A DNA stretch of 64,000 bases from Novosphingobium silvae (lineage in GTDB: Bacteria; Pseudomonadota; Alphaproteobacteria; Sphingomonadales; Sphingomonadaceae). A program made the translations under genes and the position numbers. Below, one piece after another: positions 24,138 through 33,170 of the stretch. The notes beneath the pieces are model-generated. The model was given only the letters and a program-made list of their open reading frames with translations. It had not been told where the DNA came from and ran no database searches. Where the stretch lies: positions 372,001 to 436,000 of the forward strand of contig NZ_WVTD01000001.1 in assembly GCF_009856825.1 (NCBI RefSeq). The letters are read 5' to 3'. The first letter of the stretch is position 1; each line of letters begins with the position of its first letter.

Positions 24138-24230
24138 GTGTCGTTTGCTGACTTGTGCCTCTTCCTCGGATCTCTTTTCACGTTCGCCACTCTCATCCTG
24201 AAGGTGGTCGAGGTGAAAGGCCGGAAGTAG
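24138..24230 (+). CDS. Small hydrophobic ORF (30 aa), holin-like toxin type
   Basis: Short ORF starting with GTG behind a strong ribosome site GGAGGG (24125-24130, 7-nt spacer). It encodes a peptide beginning MSFADLCLFLGSLFTFATLI and ending in the charged tail LKVVEVKGRK: one membrane helix with a basic C-terminus. The FTFATLI segment recalls the putative holin-like/Fst-type peptides of type I toxin-antitoxin loci, though similarity over so short a length is weak. Two hairpins follow directly (24240-24265 and 24283-24312). It is isolated between the rpsI terminator and the acetoacetyl-CoA reductase gene. It could also be a harmless small membrane protein. Confidence 0.55.
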   Translation: MSFADLCLFLGSLFTFATLILKVVEVKGRK

Positions 24231-24239
24231 GCTGCGGGT

Positions 24240-24265
24240 GGGGGATGCGTTGCAGCGCATCTCCC
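24240..24265 (+). repeat. Hairpin 10 nt after the small hydrophobic ORF
   Basis: Ten-bp stem GGGGGATGCG/CGCATCTCCC (one G-U) with a TTGCAG loop, placed 9 nt after the stop codon. No T-run follows. It may stabilise the transcript end or be part of a termination structure together with the next hairpin, which has the same TTGCAG loop. Confidence 0.6.
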
Positions 24266-24282
24266 ATACCCCTCCAACGACA

Positions 24283-24312
24283 AAGCCCCCGCCGTTGCAG
24301 CGGCGAGGGCTT
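24283..24312 (-). terminator. Second hairpin, possible terminator on the minus strand
   Basis: Twelve-bp arms AAGCCCCCGCCG and CGGCGAGGGCTT (one mismatch) around the loop TTGCAG. Read on the minus strand the right arm ends in GGGGGCTTTGT, a weak U-tract; it would follow the acetoacetyl-CoA reductase gene after about 110 nt. It might also serve the small ORF from the other side. Confidence 0.5.
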
Positions 24313-24419
24313 GATCCACATGGTCACCCGAAGGGCCAGCGTCGTTTGCGGCGTTAGCTTTACGCCCTTACGGCCGCGAGTTCAAGCAGGAGCGGATTGG
24401 CTCCCACCGACCAGCCGGC

Positions 24420-25142
24420 TCAATACATGTGCTGGCCGCCGTTGATGCTCAGCGTGGAACCGGTGACGAAGCCCGCGTTCTCAGAGCACAGGAAGGCACA
24501 GCCGCGCGCGATCTCGTAGGCGTTGCCAAGACGGCCCACGGGGATCTTGGCGACGATCTTCTCGAGCACGGGCGCCGGCACTGCCGAGACCATATCGGTG
24601 TCGATGTAGCCGGGCGCGATCGCGTTGACCGTGACGCCGTACTTGGCGCCTTCCTGCGCCAGCGCCTTGGTGAAACCGTGGATGCCGCTCTTGGCGGCGG
24701 CATAGTTCACCTGGCCGTACTGCCCCGCCTGCCCGTTGATCGAGCCGATGTTGACGATGCGCCCCCATCCGCGCTCGCGCATCCCGGCGAAAGTCGCCTT
24801 CGCCATGTTGAAGCAGCCGCCCAGGTTGATGCGCATGACATCGTTCCAGTCATCGAAGCTCATGCGCTGCAGCACGCCGTCGCGAGTGATGCCCGCGTTG
24901 TTGATGACGATGTCGATCGGGCCGACTTCTTCGCTCACCCGGGCGCAGCCATCCAGCGTCGCCTCGTGATCGCCCACGTCCCACTTGTAGGCGGCGATGC
25001 CGGTCTCCTCGGTGAAGGCCCTGGCCTTCTCGTCGTTGCCGGCATAGTTCGCCACGACGGTGTGCCCGCGCTCCTGCAACGCAAGCGAGACAGCCTTGCC
25101 AATACCCCGAGTTCCACCGGTAACAATTGCTACGCGCGCCAT
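24420..25142 (-). CDS. phbB: Acetoacetyl-CoA reductase (PhaB/PhbB)
   Basis: NADPH-dependent short-chain dehydrogenase (240 aa) that reduces acetoacetyl-CoA to (R)-3-hydroxybutyryl-CoA for polyhydroxybutyrate synthesis. The cofactor motif is VTGGTRGIGKAVS (7-19); the catalytic residues are S134, Y147 and K151 in NIGSINGQAGQYGQVNYAAAKSG, a stretch characteristic of PhaB rather than FabG. C-terminal GSTLSINGGQHMY is also typical. The ATG at 25142 starts MARVAIVTGG; a further 10 codons upstream are not conserved in type. No phaA or phaC gene is adjacent. Inverted repeats lie about 80-125 bp upstream. Confidence 0.94.
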   Translation of the reverse strand: MARVAIVTGGTRGIGKAVSLALQERGHTVVANYAGNDEKARAFTEETGIAAYKWDVGDHEATLDGCARVSEEVGPIDIVINNAGITRDGVLQRMSFDDWNDVMRINLGGCFNMAKATFAGMRERGWGRIVNIGSINGQAGQYGQVNYAAAKSGIHGFTKALAQEGAKYGVTVNAIAPGYIDTDMVSAVPAPVLEKIVAKIPVGRLGNAYEIARGCAFLCSENAGFVTGSTLSINGGQHMY

Positions 25143-25222
25143 ATCAAGCCTTTCGCATGTGTCAGCATCCACCGAAGACAGTGCTATGGAAGGAATATGA
25201 CGGCCGCAAGGCCAGCCTTTGA

Positions 25223-25266
25223 CCTAACTGCACCTGTTAGGGATGTTCATAGATGCGCATTGTGCA
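25223..25266 (-). promoter_or_regulatory. Inverted repeats upstream of phbB
   Basis: Two elements: CCTAAC-N7-GTTAGG (25223-25241, perfect 6-bp arms around TGCACCT) and the near-palindrome TGCGCATTGTGCA (25254-25266, 10 of 13 positions symmetric). TGC/GCA-type palindromes are reported for PhaR repressors of PHB genes, so a PhaR-like site is possible. This is context-based only. Confidence 0.3.
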
Positions 25267-25314
25267 ATCGCGTTTGCCTCTAGCGGCATCGCAACGGCCT
25301 GGAAACAAAGCGGA

Positions 25315-26064
25315 CTAGAAGCGGAACTGTGTGCCCACATAGACCGCCTGGCTGTCCTGCTTGCCGTCGGTGAGCGGCACGAGACGCTCCCGCTCTTGCG
25401 AATAGCGCACGCCGGCGGTCAGGTTGAGGTTCTCGGTCACGCGGTAGGCGCCGCCCAGGTCCACCTCGCCCGCCTCGCCCGAGAAAGTGCGGGGCGCGCG
25501 GCCGGGCGCGTGCTTCTCGTCAATCGAGATGCGCGGCGAGAAGCGCGATTCGTCCTTCTTCGCGGCGCCCGGAGTGAGGCTGAACTTCTTGAGATCGGGC
25601 ATTTCCGCCAGAGGACGCGCAGGAGGCTGGGCCACAAGGCTCTGCGCGAAGTTCTGGTAGCCGCGCGATACACCCAGATTGAACGCGGTGGGGGAGATGC
25701 GCAGGCGTCCGGCGTCCTGCCCCGCCTGCGCCATGGGCGAGCGGCCGTGTACGATGATCGCCTGCGCCGCCTCGGGATCGACGCGGACCGCGACAGTCAC
25801 CGCCCTGTCCTGCCGGTTCGGGGTTCCCGCGGGCGTGAAGGGGAACATCTGCCCTTTCGCAAGCGAGCGCATGGCGATGGCGCGCGAGAAGTTCTCGGAC
25901 GAGAGTTCGGGATCGAGCGAATCGATCTTGCCGCCGCGGCCTGGGGAATCGAAATCGGTGGAGAAGGCCAGTACGGCACTGGGCAGCGCAAGCAGGCTCA
26001 CGCAGCCTGCCAGCAGCAGGCTTCCCTTCATCCCGTTCTTCGAAGCGGCGCCGCGCTCAGCCAT
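25315..26064 (-). CDS. Exported protein with beta-barrel-like C-terminus, unknown function
   Basis: Hypothetical envelope protein of 249 aa. A short basic start is followed by the signal sequence MKGSLLLAGCVSLLALPSAV, with cleavage likely after LAFS or AVLA. The middle is Pro/Arg-rich without motif. The last 60 residues alternate polar and hydrophobic positions (VDLGGAYRVTENLNLTAGVRY, SQAVYVGTQFRF) and the protein ends in phenylalanine, the signature of BAM-recognised outer-membrane strands. With only a few strands it could be a small barrel or barrel-derived domain. The start could also be ATG 26031. It runs divergently from the DUF3576 lipoprotein gene. Confidence 0.72.
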   Translation of the reverse strand: MAERGAASKNGMKGSLLLAGCVSLLALPSAVLAFSTDFDSPGRGGKIDSLDPELSSENFSRAIAMRSLAKGQMFPFTPAGTPNRQDRAVTVAVRVDPEAAQAIIVHGRSPMAQAGQDAGRLRISPTAFNLGVSRGYQNFAQSLVAQPPARPLAEMPDLKKFSLTPGAAKKDESRFSPRISIDEKHAPGRAPRTFSGEAGEVDLGGAYRVTENLNLTAGVRYSQERERLVPLTDGKQDSQAVYVGTQFRF

Positions 26065-26343
26065 TTTCGTACCCTGTCGTTCTTTGCCGTGACCCTGACA
26101 GCCTTCCTGAAGGAAAGGCGTGCGGGAATAATGCGCCGGCAGGATTAACACGTCCTGAGCATGCTGGGGAGAGGGCACCGCGTTCAGCCCGCGCTCAGCG
26201 TCGCGTCCTAGGACGGGGATGCTGCGCGGGCGCACTTGCCGCCCGGCCCGCGGCGGTTATAGAGGCACTTGACGATGGCTCCGGCTCGCATCCCCCCGTT
26301 CGTGGCGGATTGCACCGGCGCCGGCATGGAACTGGGAATTACG

Positions 26344-26811
26344 ATGACAGGCAGCACCGATACCGGCCTTCCTACCCTGCGCACGTTCGCGGCTGCGGGT
26401 TTCTGCGCCGTGGCGGCGCTCGCCCTGGCCGGTTGCGGCGGCGGACGCGAAAAGGAGAAGGCGACGCTAGCCCCCTCGATGGTCACCACCATCGGCGTGA
26501 ACAGCTATCTCTGGCGCGCCAGCCTCGATTCGGTCTCGTTCATGCCGCTGCTCCAGTCGGACAGCGCGGGCGGCGTCATCATCACCGACTGGTACGTCAA
26601 TCCCAAGACCCCGACCGAGCGCGTCAAGGTATCGATCATGATCCTTGACCAGAACCTGCGCGCCGATGCGCTCAAGGTGACCGCCGTGCGCGAAGTGTCG
26701 CAGGGCTCGGGCTGGGTGCCGGCTCCCGTTCAGGCGGCCACCGTCCAGAAGCTTGAGGACATCATCCTCACCCGCGCCCGCGACCTGCGCCGCGATTCGG
26801 TAGGCGGATAA
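26344..26811 (+). CDS. DUF3576 lipoprotein
   Basis: Small lipoprotein (155 aa) of the DUF3576 family, found in alphaproteobacteria, often next to leuS as here. The signal sequence ends in the lipobox LALAGC. The mature part shows the family pattern: IGVNSYLWRASLDSVSFMPL, SAGGVIITDWYVNPKTPTER and VKVSIMILDQNLRADALKV, then a C-terminal helix QKLEDIILTRARDLRRDS. Function unknown. Starts at TTG 26269 or ATG 26326 would lengthen the signal region without improving it. leuS follows after 72 nt on the same strand, so cotranscription is likely. Confidence 0.9.
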   Translation: MTGSTDTGLPTLRTFAAAGFCAVAALALAGCGGGREKEKATLAPSMVTTIGVNSYLWRASLDSVSFMPLLQSDSAGGVIITDWYVNPKTPTERVKVSIMILDQNLRADALKVTAVREVSQGSGWVPAPVQAATVQKLEDIILTRARDLRRDSVGG

Positions 26812-26883
26812 CATTCATCGGGCGGCCCGGCGCGCCGCCCCAGTCGTTGAGGCGGGTCGTACCCCGCAGGAGATCATACCAAG

Positions 26884-29415
26884 ATGACCGAGCGGTTCGA
26901 TCCCGCACAGGCGGACACGCGCTGGCAGGCGGCGTGGGACGAAGCGCAGAGCTTCCGCGCCGACGACACTTCCTCGAAGCCCCGCAGCTACGTCCTGGAG
27001 ATGTTCCCCTACCCCTCGGGCCGCATCCACATCGGCCATGTACGCAACTACACGATGGGCGATGTGCTGGCCCGCTACAAGCGGATGAAGGGCTTCGAGG
27101 TCCTCCACCCCATGGGCTGGGACGCCTTCGGCATGCCGGCAGAGAATGCGGCGATGGAAAAGGGCGTCCACCCCGGCGGCTGGACGCGCGAGAACATCGC
27201 CAACATGAAGGCGCAGTTGAAGCGCCTGGGCTTCGCGCTCGACTGGAGCCGCGAGATCGCCACCTGCGAGCCGGAATACTACGGCCACGAACAGGCGCTA
27301 TTCCTCGATCTGTACGAGCATGGCCTCGTCTATCGCAAGGAATCGGCGGTCAATTGGGATCCGGTGGACCAGACCGTGCTCGCGAACGAGCAGGTGATCG
27401 ACGGGCGCGGCTGGCGCTCGGGCGCGCTGGTGGAGAAGCGCAAGCTTTCCCAGTGGTTCCTCAAGATCACCGACTTCGCCGAGGAACTGCTGGAAGGCCT
27501 CTCCACCCTCGACAAGTGGCCCGAAAAGGTCCGCACCATGCAGGAGAACTGGATCGGCAAGAGTCAGGGCCTGCAGTTCAGGTTCGACCTTTCCACCGGG
27601 GGCACGGTCGAGGTCTATTCCACCCGTCCCGACACCATCTTCGGGGCAAGCTTCGTGGCAGTCGCGGCGGATCACCCAATCGCCCAGACCGCCGCCACGG
27701 GCCGCAAGGACGTTCAGGACTTCATCGCGCTGTGCAAGCAGGGCGGCACCACCGCCGCTGAACTGGAGACGGCCGAGAAGCTGGGCTTCGACACCGGCAT
27801 CAAGGCCCGTCACTCGTTCACGGGCGCGGAGCTGCCGGTCTACATCGCCAACTTCGTGCTGATGGACTACGGCACCGGCGCCGTCATGGCCGTACCCGGC
27901 CACGACCAGCGCGACTTCGAGTTCGCCACCAAGTACGACCTGCCGATCCTGCGCGTCGTCGCCGCAAGCGCCCAGGAGGCCGAAAAGCCCTTCGACGGCG
28001 AGAGCGAGGCCGGCGACGGCGTGCTCGTCAACTCCGCCTTCCTCGACGGCATGAGCGTGGCCGAAGCCAAGGCCGCCGTCATCGCGCGTGCCGAGGGCGA
28101 AGGCTGGGGCGAAGGCAAGACGGTGTGGCGCCTGCGCGACTGGGGCGTTTCGCGCCAGCGCTACTGGGGCACGCCGATCCCCTTCATCCACTGCGAGGTC
28201 TGCGGCGTGGTGCCGGTGCCCAAGAAGCACCTGCCCGTAACCCTGCCCGAAGACGTCGACTTCCAGACGCCCGGCAACCCGCTGGTCCGCCACCCCACAT
28301 GGAAGCACGTCGACTGCCCGCAGTGCGGCCATGCCGCCCGGCGCGAGACCGACACGCTCGACACGTTCGTCGACAGCTCGTGGTACTTCCTGCGCTTCGC
28401 CAGCCAGCCCGGGGACCGCCCGTTCGACCCTGCGAAGATCGCCGAGTGGCTGCCGGTGGAGCAGTACATCGGCGGCATCGAGCATGCGATCCTGCACCTG
28501 CTCTACGCCCGCTTCTGGACCCGCGCACTTGCCCGCATCGGCAAGATCGAGGTGAAGGAGCCGTTCGGCAGCCTGTTCACGCAAGGCATGGTCACGCACG
28601 AAACCTACTTCCGCATCAACGACGCGAACGGCCAGCCGGTCTACTTCGCGCCGGGCGAGGTCGAGCGTACTTCCGAAGGCGCCACTCTGCGGGCCGATCG
28701 CGCCCCGGTGGAAGTCGGCCGCGTCATCAAGATGTCGAAGTCGAAGAAGAACGTCGTCGATCCCGACGAGATTGTCGCGACTTACGGCGCCGACGCGATC
28801 CGCTGGTTCATGCTCTCAGACAGCCCGCCAGAGCGCGACCTGCCGTGGTCCGAGGCCGGGATCGAAGGCTGCGGCCGCTTCGTCCAGCGCCTGTGGCGCC
28901 TCTTCGCGCAGCATGACCCTGCGGCGCAGGGCGAGGACAAGGCCGTGGATCGCAAGGTTCACCAGACCATCGCCGCTATCGCCGGCGACATCGAGTCGCT
29001 GGGCTTCAACAAGGCCGTGGCCCGCATCTACGAGCTGACCGGGGTGATCGAAAAGGCCGCGCCCTCCGCCAGTCGCTCGGCGGCGATCCGGAGCCTGCTG
29101 CTGCTGGTCGCGCCGATGATGCCCCACCTTGCCGAAGAGGCGTGGGCGACTGTCGGCGCAGGCGAGAGCGCGACCCTCGTAGCCGACGCCGCATGGCCCG
29201 ATGTCGATCCCGCGCTGCTTGTGGACGACGAGGTCACTGTCGCGGTCCAGGTCAAGGGCAAGCTGCGCGATACGCTCACTGTCGCGAAGGGCACCTCGAA
29301 GGAGGAGCTGGAGGCGCTTGCCCTTGCCAGCGAGAAGGTGCAGCGTGCGCTCGATGGAGCCCAGGTGCGCAAGGTGATCGTAGTGCCCGACCGTCTCGTG
29401 AACGTCGTCGCGTGA
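26884..29415 (+). CDS. leuS: Leucyl-tRNA synthetase
   Basis: Class I aminoacyl-tRNA synthetase (843 aa), cytoplasmic, charging tRNA-Leu. The HIGH motif is [12 protein letters not shown] (H49-H52) and KMSKS is at residues 616-620 ([15 protein letters not shown]). The CP1 editing domain contains the threonine-rich [16 protein letters not shown]. Zinc-type cysteines occur in [11 protein letters not shown] and [14 protein letters not shown]. The length is normal. The final TGA overlaps the GTG start of lptE (GTGA), so leuS, lptE and holA form one operon, an arrangement common in alphaproteobacteria. Confidence 0.98.
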   Translation: MTERFDPAQADTRWQAAWDEAQSFRADDTSSKPRSYVLEMFPYPSGRIHIGHVRNYTMGDVLARYKRMKGFEVLHPMGWDAFGMPAENAAMEKGVHPGGWTRENIANMKAQLKRLGFALDWSREIATCEPEYYGHEQALFLDLYEHGLVYRKESAVNWDPVDQTVLANEQVIDGRGWRSGALVEKRKLSQWFLKITDFAEELLEGLSTLDKWPEKVRTMQENWIGKSQGLQFRFDLSTGGTVEVYSTRPDTIFGASFVAVAADHPIAQTAATGRKDVQDFIALCKQGGTTAAELETAEKLGFDTGIKARHSFTGAELPVYIANFVLMDYGTGAVMAVPGHDQRDFEFATKYDLPILRVVAASAQEAEKPFDGESEAGDGVLVNSAFLDGMSVAEAKAAVIARAEGEGWGEGKTVWRLRDWGVSRQRYWGTPIPFIHCEVCGVVPVPKKHLPVTLPEDVDFQTPGNPLVRHPTWKHVDCPQCGHAARRETDTLDTFVDSSWYFLRFASQPGDRPFDPAKIAEWLPVEQYIGGIEHAILHLLYARFWTRALARIGKIEVKEPFGSLFTQGMVTHETYFRINDANGQPVYFAPGEVERTSEGATLRADRAPVEVGRVIKMSKSKKNVVDPDEIVATYGADAIRWFMLSDSPPERDLPWSEAGIEGCGRFVQRLWRLFAQHDPAAQGEDKAVDRKVHQTIAAIAGDIESLGFNKAVARIYELTGVIEKAAPSASRSAAIRSLLLLVAPMMPHLAEEAWATVGAGESATLVADAAWPDVDPALLVDDEVTVAVQVKGKLRDTLTVAKGTSKEELEALALASEKVQRALDGAQVRKVIVVPDRLVNVVA

Positions 29416-29912
29416 AGGCCTTCGCGGCCCTTTTCGGAGCGCTGGCCCTGGCCGGCTGCGGGCTGACGCCGATGTACGCCGGAGGCGGGAATGCCGCCGT
29501 CGCCCAGGGTCTTGCAGGCGTGCAGGTCTCAGCCATCGAAGGACGTGCCGGCTGGCTGGTGCGTAACGCGCTGGTCGACGAACTCGGCATGTCCGGGCAG
29601 AAGGACGTCCCTTCCCGCTACCGGCTCGACGTGCGCCTGGACGACAGGCTGGAAAGCTTCGCACTGCTCTCCAACGACACCGTCGGGCGTGAGCGGCGCA
29701 CCCTGCGCGCCCGCTACCAGCTCGTCGACCAGAACAGCGGCGAGGTCGTGGTGGACGCCACTGCCGGCTCTGACGCCGGCATCGACGTGGTTTCGTCCGA
29801 CTATGCGACGATCGCGGCCGAGCAGACCGCGCTTGAGAACATGGCGAAAGACGTGGCGACGCGCATTGTCACCAATGTCGCGCTGCGCCTGCGCGGCGAC
29901 ACGACCCAGTAA
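29412..29912 (+). CDS. lptE: LPS assembly lipoprotein LptE
   Basis: Outer-membrane lipoprotein (166 aa) that plugs the LptD barrel and helps place lipopolysaccharide in the outer leaflet. GTG start overlapping the leuS stop; signal sequence with lipobox LALAGC, then [10 protein letters not shown], characteristic for LptE next to leuS in alphaproteobacteria. The rest is a compact alpha/beta domain ([31 protein letters not shown]) and a C-terminal helix [20 protein letters not shown]. Identification rests on the lipobox, the start of the mature protein and the leuS-lptE-holA order. lptA and lptC are in this window at 32.6-33.8 kb. Confidence 0.92.
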   Translation: MKAFAALFGALALAGCGLTPMYAGGGNAAVAQGLAGVQVSAIEGRAGWLVRNALVDELGMSGQKDVPSRYRLDVRLDDRLESFALLSNDTVGRERRTLRARYQLVDQNSGEVVVDATAGSDAGIDVVSSDYATIAAEQTALENMAKDVATRIVTNVALRLRGDTTQ

Positions 29913-29917
29913 GGGCC

Positions 29918-30973
29918 GTGAAGGCCTCCCAGAAGGAATTCGCCGGGCTGGCGGCGCGCGCCGCGCGCGAGGCGCGGGTCTTCTTCTTCTGCGGCCCCGA
30001 CGAGGCGAGTGCGTTCGACGCTGCCACCCGCATCGCCTCGCTGCTCCCCGATCCCGGCGAACGGGTGGAGATGACGGGCGCGGAGCTGCGCCGCGATCCG
30101 GTGCGCCTGGGCGACGAGGCGCGCTCCACTTCGCTGTTCGGGGGCGCTCGCCACATCTGGGTTCGCGCGGCCGGGGACGAGGCGCACGACGCCGTGCAGA
30201 CCCTGCTGGAAAACGAAGTCTCCGGCTGCCCCGTCCTCGTCGTCGCGACGGGCGCGACGGACAAGTCCCGCACGGCCAAGCTGCTTGCCGCCCGCGCCGA
30301 CGCGCTGGTCGCGATGTTCTACCCGCCCGACCTTGCGGCAGTCACGGCTTCCGTGCGCACGATGGCCAATGCCGCAGGGCTCAAGATCGGCAGCGAGATC
30401 GCCGAGCGGATCGCCCGCGGTGCCGGGCTGGACACCCGCATCGCCCGTTCCGAAGTCACGAAGATCGCCCTCTACCTCGACGCATCGGCCGAAACGCCGC
30501 GGCCCGTTGCCATGACCGATGTCGATGCCGTGGGCGCCTCGACCGAGGACGAGGGCTTCGGTTCGCTCGTCGATGCCGTGCTGGGCGGCCGGCGCGAAGC
30601 GGTGGGCCCGGAACTTCGCCGCATGCGCGAGCAGGGCTTGAACCCGGTCGGCCTCCTTCTCGCCTTCGAGCGGCGGGCCGCTCAATTGGCGGGCCTTGCC
30701 GCACGCCTCGGCGACGGGCGCGACGTGGCCGGCTTCCTCAAGGCCGAGGCCGGTGCCCGGCGCGTGTTCTGGAAGGACCAGCCTGCCCTTGCGGTACAGC
30801 TGCAGATCTGGCGCGGCGCAAAACTCGAAAGGCTCGTCGCGCGGCTCGTCATGCTGCACCAGACCTTGCTCGCAAACAGTCAGCATGCAGAACTACTTTT
30901 GTCGGAAGGACTTTTGACAATAGCGCGTTCGGCACGTCCCGAATCCAGACACCTGTCAATTACCACGTCCTGA
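29918..30973 (+). CDS. holA: DNA polymerase III subunit delta
   Basis: Clamp-loader subunit delta (351 aa), which opens the beta sliding clamp. GTG start 5 nt after the lptE stop. The protein shows the DnaX/HolA AAA+-like fold: RVFFFCGPDEASAFDAATRI at the N-terminus, LFGGARHIWVRAAGDEA, the middle PVLVVATGATDKSRTAKLLA and the C-terminal helices GLNPVGLLLAFERRAAQL and ARRLVML. As in other HolA proteins, a genuine Walker A is absent. The last 25 codons are poorer in G+C than the rest, perhaps because they overlap the promoter region of the next gene. Confidence 0.93.
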   Translation: MKASQKEFAGLAARAAREARVFFFCGPDEASAFDAATRIASLLPDPGERVEMTGAELRRDPVRLGDEARSTSLFGGARHIWVRAAGDEAHDAVQTLLENEVSGCPVLVVATGATDKSRTAKLLAARADALVAMFYPPDLAAVTASVRTMANAAGLKIGSEIAERIARGAGLDTRIARSEVTKIALYLDASAETPRPVAMTDVDAVGASTEDEGFGSLVDAVLGGRREAVGPELRRMREQGLNPVGLLLAFERRAAQLAGLAARLGDGRDVAGFLKAEAGARRVFWKDQPALAVQLQIWRGAKLERLVARLVMLHQTLLANSQHAELLLSEGLLTIARSARPESRHLSITTS

Positions 30974-30990
30974 CGAATACTCTTTTCCGG

Positions 30991-31020
30991 TTGCCTCCGA
31001 AGTTCATACGGGCGTATACC
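30991..31020 (+). promoter_or_regulatory. Candidate promoter of the sugar-transferase gene
   Basis: TTGCCT (30991-30996) and TATACC (31015-31020) with an 18-bp spacer, in an AT-rich patch about 95 bp upstream of the sugar-transferase ATG. Reasonable match to a housekeeping sigma promoter; not more than a prediction. Confidence 0.4.
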
Positions 31021-31112
31021 TATTGCGCCGCAGCATTCAGCGTGCCGCGCGCGCCGATGGCGTTTGTTTGAGGGATGATCGGCGTGAAATCGCAAGCAGG
31101 AGGGCCGGGCAG

Positions 31113-32510
31113 ATGAACGCGCCATTCGCCGCTTCACCGCTCCTCGAGCGGACGGAGTTCGACAGCCTGCTCGTCGCGCCCTCGCGCGAACGCCGCCGCC
31201 TCCAGTGCTACCTCGCACTCGTCCTGGCGGACATACTCGCCATCTTCACCGGCTTTTCGGCGATGGGCTACCTGCTTGCGGGGACGGACGGGTTTGCGCC
31301 GAGCCTCGTCCACGCGCAGCTCATCCTGCCGATCTATCTCACGCTCGCGCTCTACAACGGGGCCTATTCCACCACCTCGCTGCAGCAGGGCTGGACCGGC
31401 GTCTTCCGCGCGCTTGTGGCCATCGCGATCTCGGTCGTGGTGGTCGTCTTCGTGCAGTTCCTGATCCGCCCTAACGCCGACGTCTCGCGCATGGGCTTCA
31501 ACGGCGGGGCGATCCTGGCGATGTGCGTGATCGCCTGGCTGCGCCTCCAGCTGCGCAGCCTGGTGCGGTGGCGCTGCGGCGAGAACGTGCTCAACGAACT
31601 CATCATCGACGATGGTGGCCCGCGGGTGGAGCTGCGCGGCGCGATCCGCATCTCGGCGGCGGCGATGGGCCTGCGCCCCAATCTCAACGACCCCAACGCG
31701 CTGGACCGCATCGGCCTCGTGCTGCGCAACATCGACCGCGTGGTGGTGAGCTGCCCTTCGGGACGCAGGGCGGAATGGGCGATGATGCTCAAGGGCGCCA
31801 ACGTCGATGGCGAGGTGCTCGACGACGAGGTCGCTCGCCTCGGCGCGCAAGGCGCGCGCGTGGTGGGCAAGCACGGGCTGCTGCTGGTCTCGGCAGGGCC
31901 TCTTGGCCTTCGCGAGCGGGCGATCAAGCGCCTGTTCGATGTCGCCTTTGCCGGCACCGCGATCCTGGTGCTCTCGCCGCTGCTCATCACGGTGGCGCTG
32001 GCGATCAAGCTGCAGGATGGTGGCTCGGTCTTCTTCAACCAGCGCCGCATGGGCCGGGGCAACCGCTTCTTCAACATGTACAAGTTCCGCTCGATGTCCG
32101 AAGCGCTGTGCGACAGCGACGGCAACGTCTCGGCATCGCGCGACGACCAGCGGATCACCCGTGTTGGCCGCTTCATTCGAAAGACCAGCATCGACGAGTT
32201 GCCGCAGCTGTTCAACGTACTGCTGGGCGACATGAGCCTGGTTGGCCCGCGCCCGCACGCCACGGGCTCGCTGGCCGGGGACAAGCTGTTCTGGGAAGTG
32301 GACCTGCGTTACTGGCAGCGCCACTCGCTCAAGCCGGGCCTCTCGGGCCTGGCGCAGGTGCGCGGCTTCCGCGGGGCGACCGACCACGAATCGGATCTCG
32401 TCAACCGCCTGCAGGCCGACCTTGAATATCTCGAGGGCTGGACGATCATGCGCGACATCCAGATCATCTTCCTGACCATGCGCGTGCTGGTCCACGACCG
32501 GGCTTTCTGA
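31113..32510 (+). CDS. Polyprenyl-phosphate sugar-1-phosphate transferase (GelB-like)
   Basis: Membrane enzyme (465 aa) that transfers a sugar-1-phosphate, probably glucose, to undecaprenyl phosphate and so starts exopolysaccharide repeat units. A strong AGGAGG site precedes the ATG. Several N-terminal transmembrane helices (within about 30-125) precede a soluble domain and the catalytic bacterial sugar transferase domain: KRLFDVAFAGTAILVLSPLL, FFNQRRMGRGNRFFNMYKFR, DELPQLFNVLLGDMSLVGPR and SLKPGLSGLAQVRGFRG. The organisation agrees with GelB/SpsB of sphingan (gellan-type) synthesis and with WcaJ. No other polysaccharide gene is adjacent; the exosortase-type glycan genes are 14 kb away. Confidence 0.93.
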   Translation: MNAPFAASPLLERTEFDSLLVAPSRERRRLQCYLALVLADILAIFTGFSAMGYLLAGTDGFAPSLVHAQLILPIYLTLALYNGAYSTTSLQQGWTGVFRALVAIAISVVVVVFVQFLIRPNADVSRMGFNGGAILAMCVIAWLRLQLRSLVRWRCGENVLNELIIDDGGPRVELRGAIRISAAAMGLRPNLNDPNALDRIGLVLRNIDRVVVSCPSGRRAEWAMMLKGANVDGEVLDDEVARLGAQGARVVGKHGLLLVSAGPLGLRERAIKRLFDVAFAGTAILVLSPLLITVALAIKLQDGGSVFFNQRRMGRGNRFFNMYKFRSMSEALCDSDGNVSASRDDQRITRVGRFIRKTSIDELPQLFNVLLGDMSLVGPRPHATGSLAGDKLFWEVDLRYWQRHSLKPGLSGLAQVRGFRGATDHESDLVNRLQADLEYLEGWTIMRDIQIIFLTMRVLVHDRAF

Positions 32511-32613
32511 CAGGCTCGCTCGCGCTTTCCGGTTGCCGTCTTCAGGTCAGGCGCAACTTCCGAAACCCGGCACGTTCACCGAAGTGACCTGCTTCACCAT
32601 GGGAGCGAGCCTG
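32511..32613. repeat. 11-bp inverted repeat spanning the gap between the sugar transferase and lptA
   Basis: CAGGCTCGCTC (32511-32521) directly after the sugar-transferase stop and its exact complement GAGCGAGCCTG (32603-32613), with 81 nt between that can fold further (TCAC-CGAA-GTGA). The structure closes the transcript end of the sugar transferase gene and of convergent lptA. No T-run is present, so it is not a classical terminator. Confidence 0.55.
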
Positions 32614-32639
32614 ACCCCGTGAGGCTCTGCCGCGAAGGG

Positions 32640-33170
32640 TCAGTTTCCGTTCTGCTTGGGAACCGAGAACGTACCCGTGACGCGGCCGCCCGGCCCGCCC
32701 GAGGCGGAGGAAACGCCGCTGTTCAGATCGACCACGAGCCGCCCGCCACGCAGCGTATCGCCGTTGCCGCGCTTGATCGTGGCATTGCCGGTCATCGTGA
32801 TGATCTTCTTGTTGAAGTCGTAGATGCCGACATCGCCCGTCGCCACCTCGTCGTTGCGCGTGACCACGACGCCGCCGCTCGCGGTGATGCGCTGTATCTG
32901 CATCGAGCCGGCATTGGTGAAGTTCACTACAGTGCGCGCGGCGCGCAGGCGAAGTTCGGCCTGCTTCACATCGACATTGCCCGAAAGGATCACGCGGTCC
33001 TGCTTGTCCTGCAGCTCGATCCGGTCGGCGGCATAGTCCACCGGCGCGTTGCTGTTGTGGCCGGAAAGCACCTGCGCATCGATGGCGGAAGGTGCCGCGG
33101 CCAGGGCGGCGAGCCCCAGCGCCGGAATGGCGAGAGCGGCGCGGGTGAGCGTCTTGGGAGCGGCGTTCAT
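32640..33170 (-). CDS. lptA: LPS transport periplasmic protein LptA
   Basis: Periplasmic bridge protein of lipopolysaccharide transport (176 aa; OstA/LptA family). A signal peptide (LAIPALGLAALAAAPSAIDA) is followed by the beta-jellyroll repeats: VDYAADRIELQDKQDRVIL, SGNVDVKQAELRLRAARTVV, ITASGGVVVTRNDEVATGDV and KKIITMTGNATIKRGNGDTL. Overlaps lptC by 4 bp. In most genomes lptB follows; here the next gene downstream is on the other strand, so lptB and rpoN are not part of this cluster. C-terminal tail Gly/Ser-rich. Confidence 0.94.
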   Translation of the reverse strand: MNAAPKTLTRAALAIPALGLAALAAAPSAIDAQVLSGHNSNAPVDYAADRIELQDKQDRVILSGNVDVKQAELRLRAARTVVNFTNAGSMQIQRITASGGVVVTRNDEVATGDVGIYDFNKKIITMTGNATIKRGNGDTLRGGRLVVDLNSGVSSASGGPGGRVTGTFSVPKQNGN

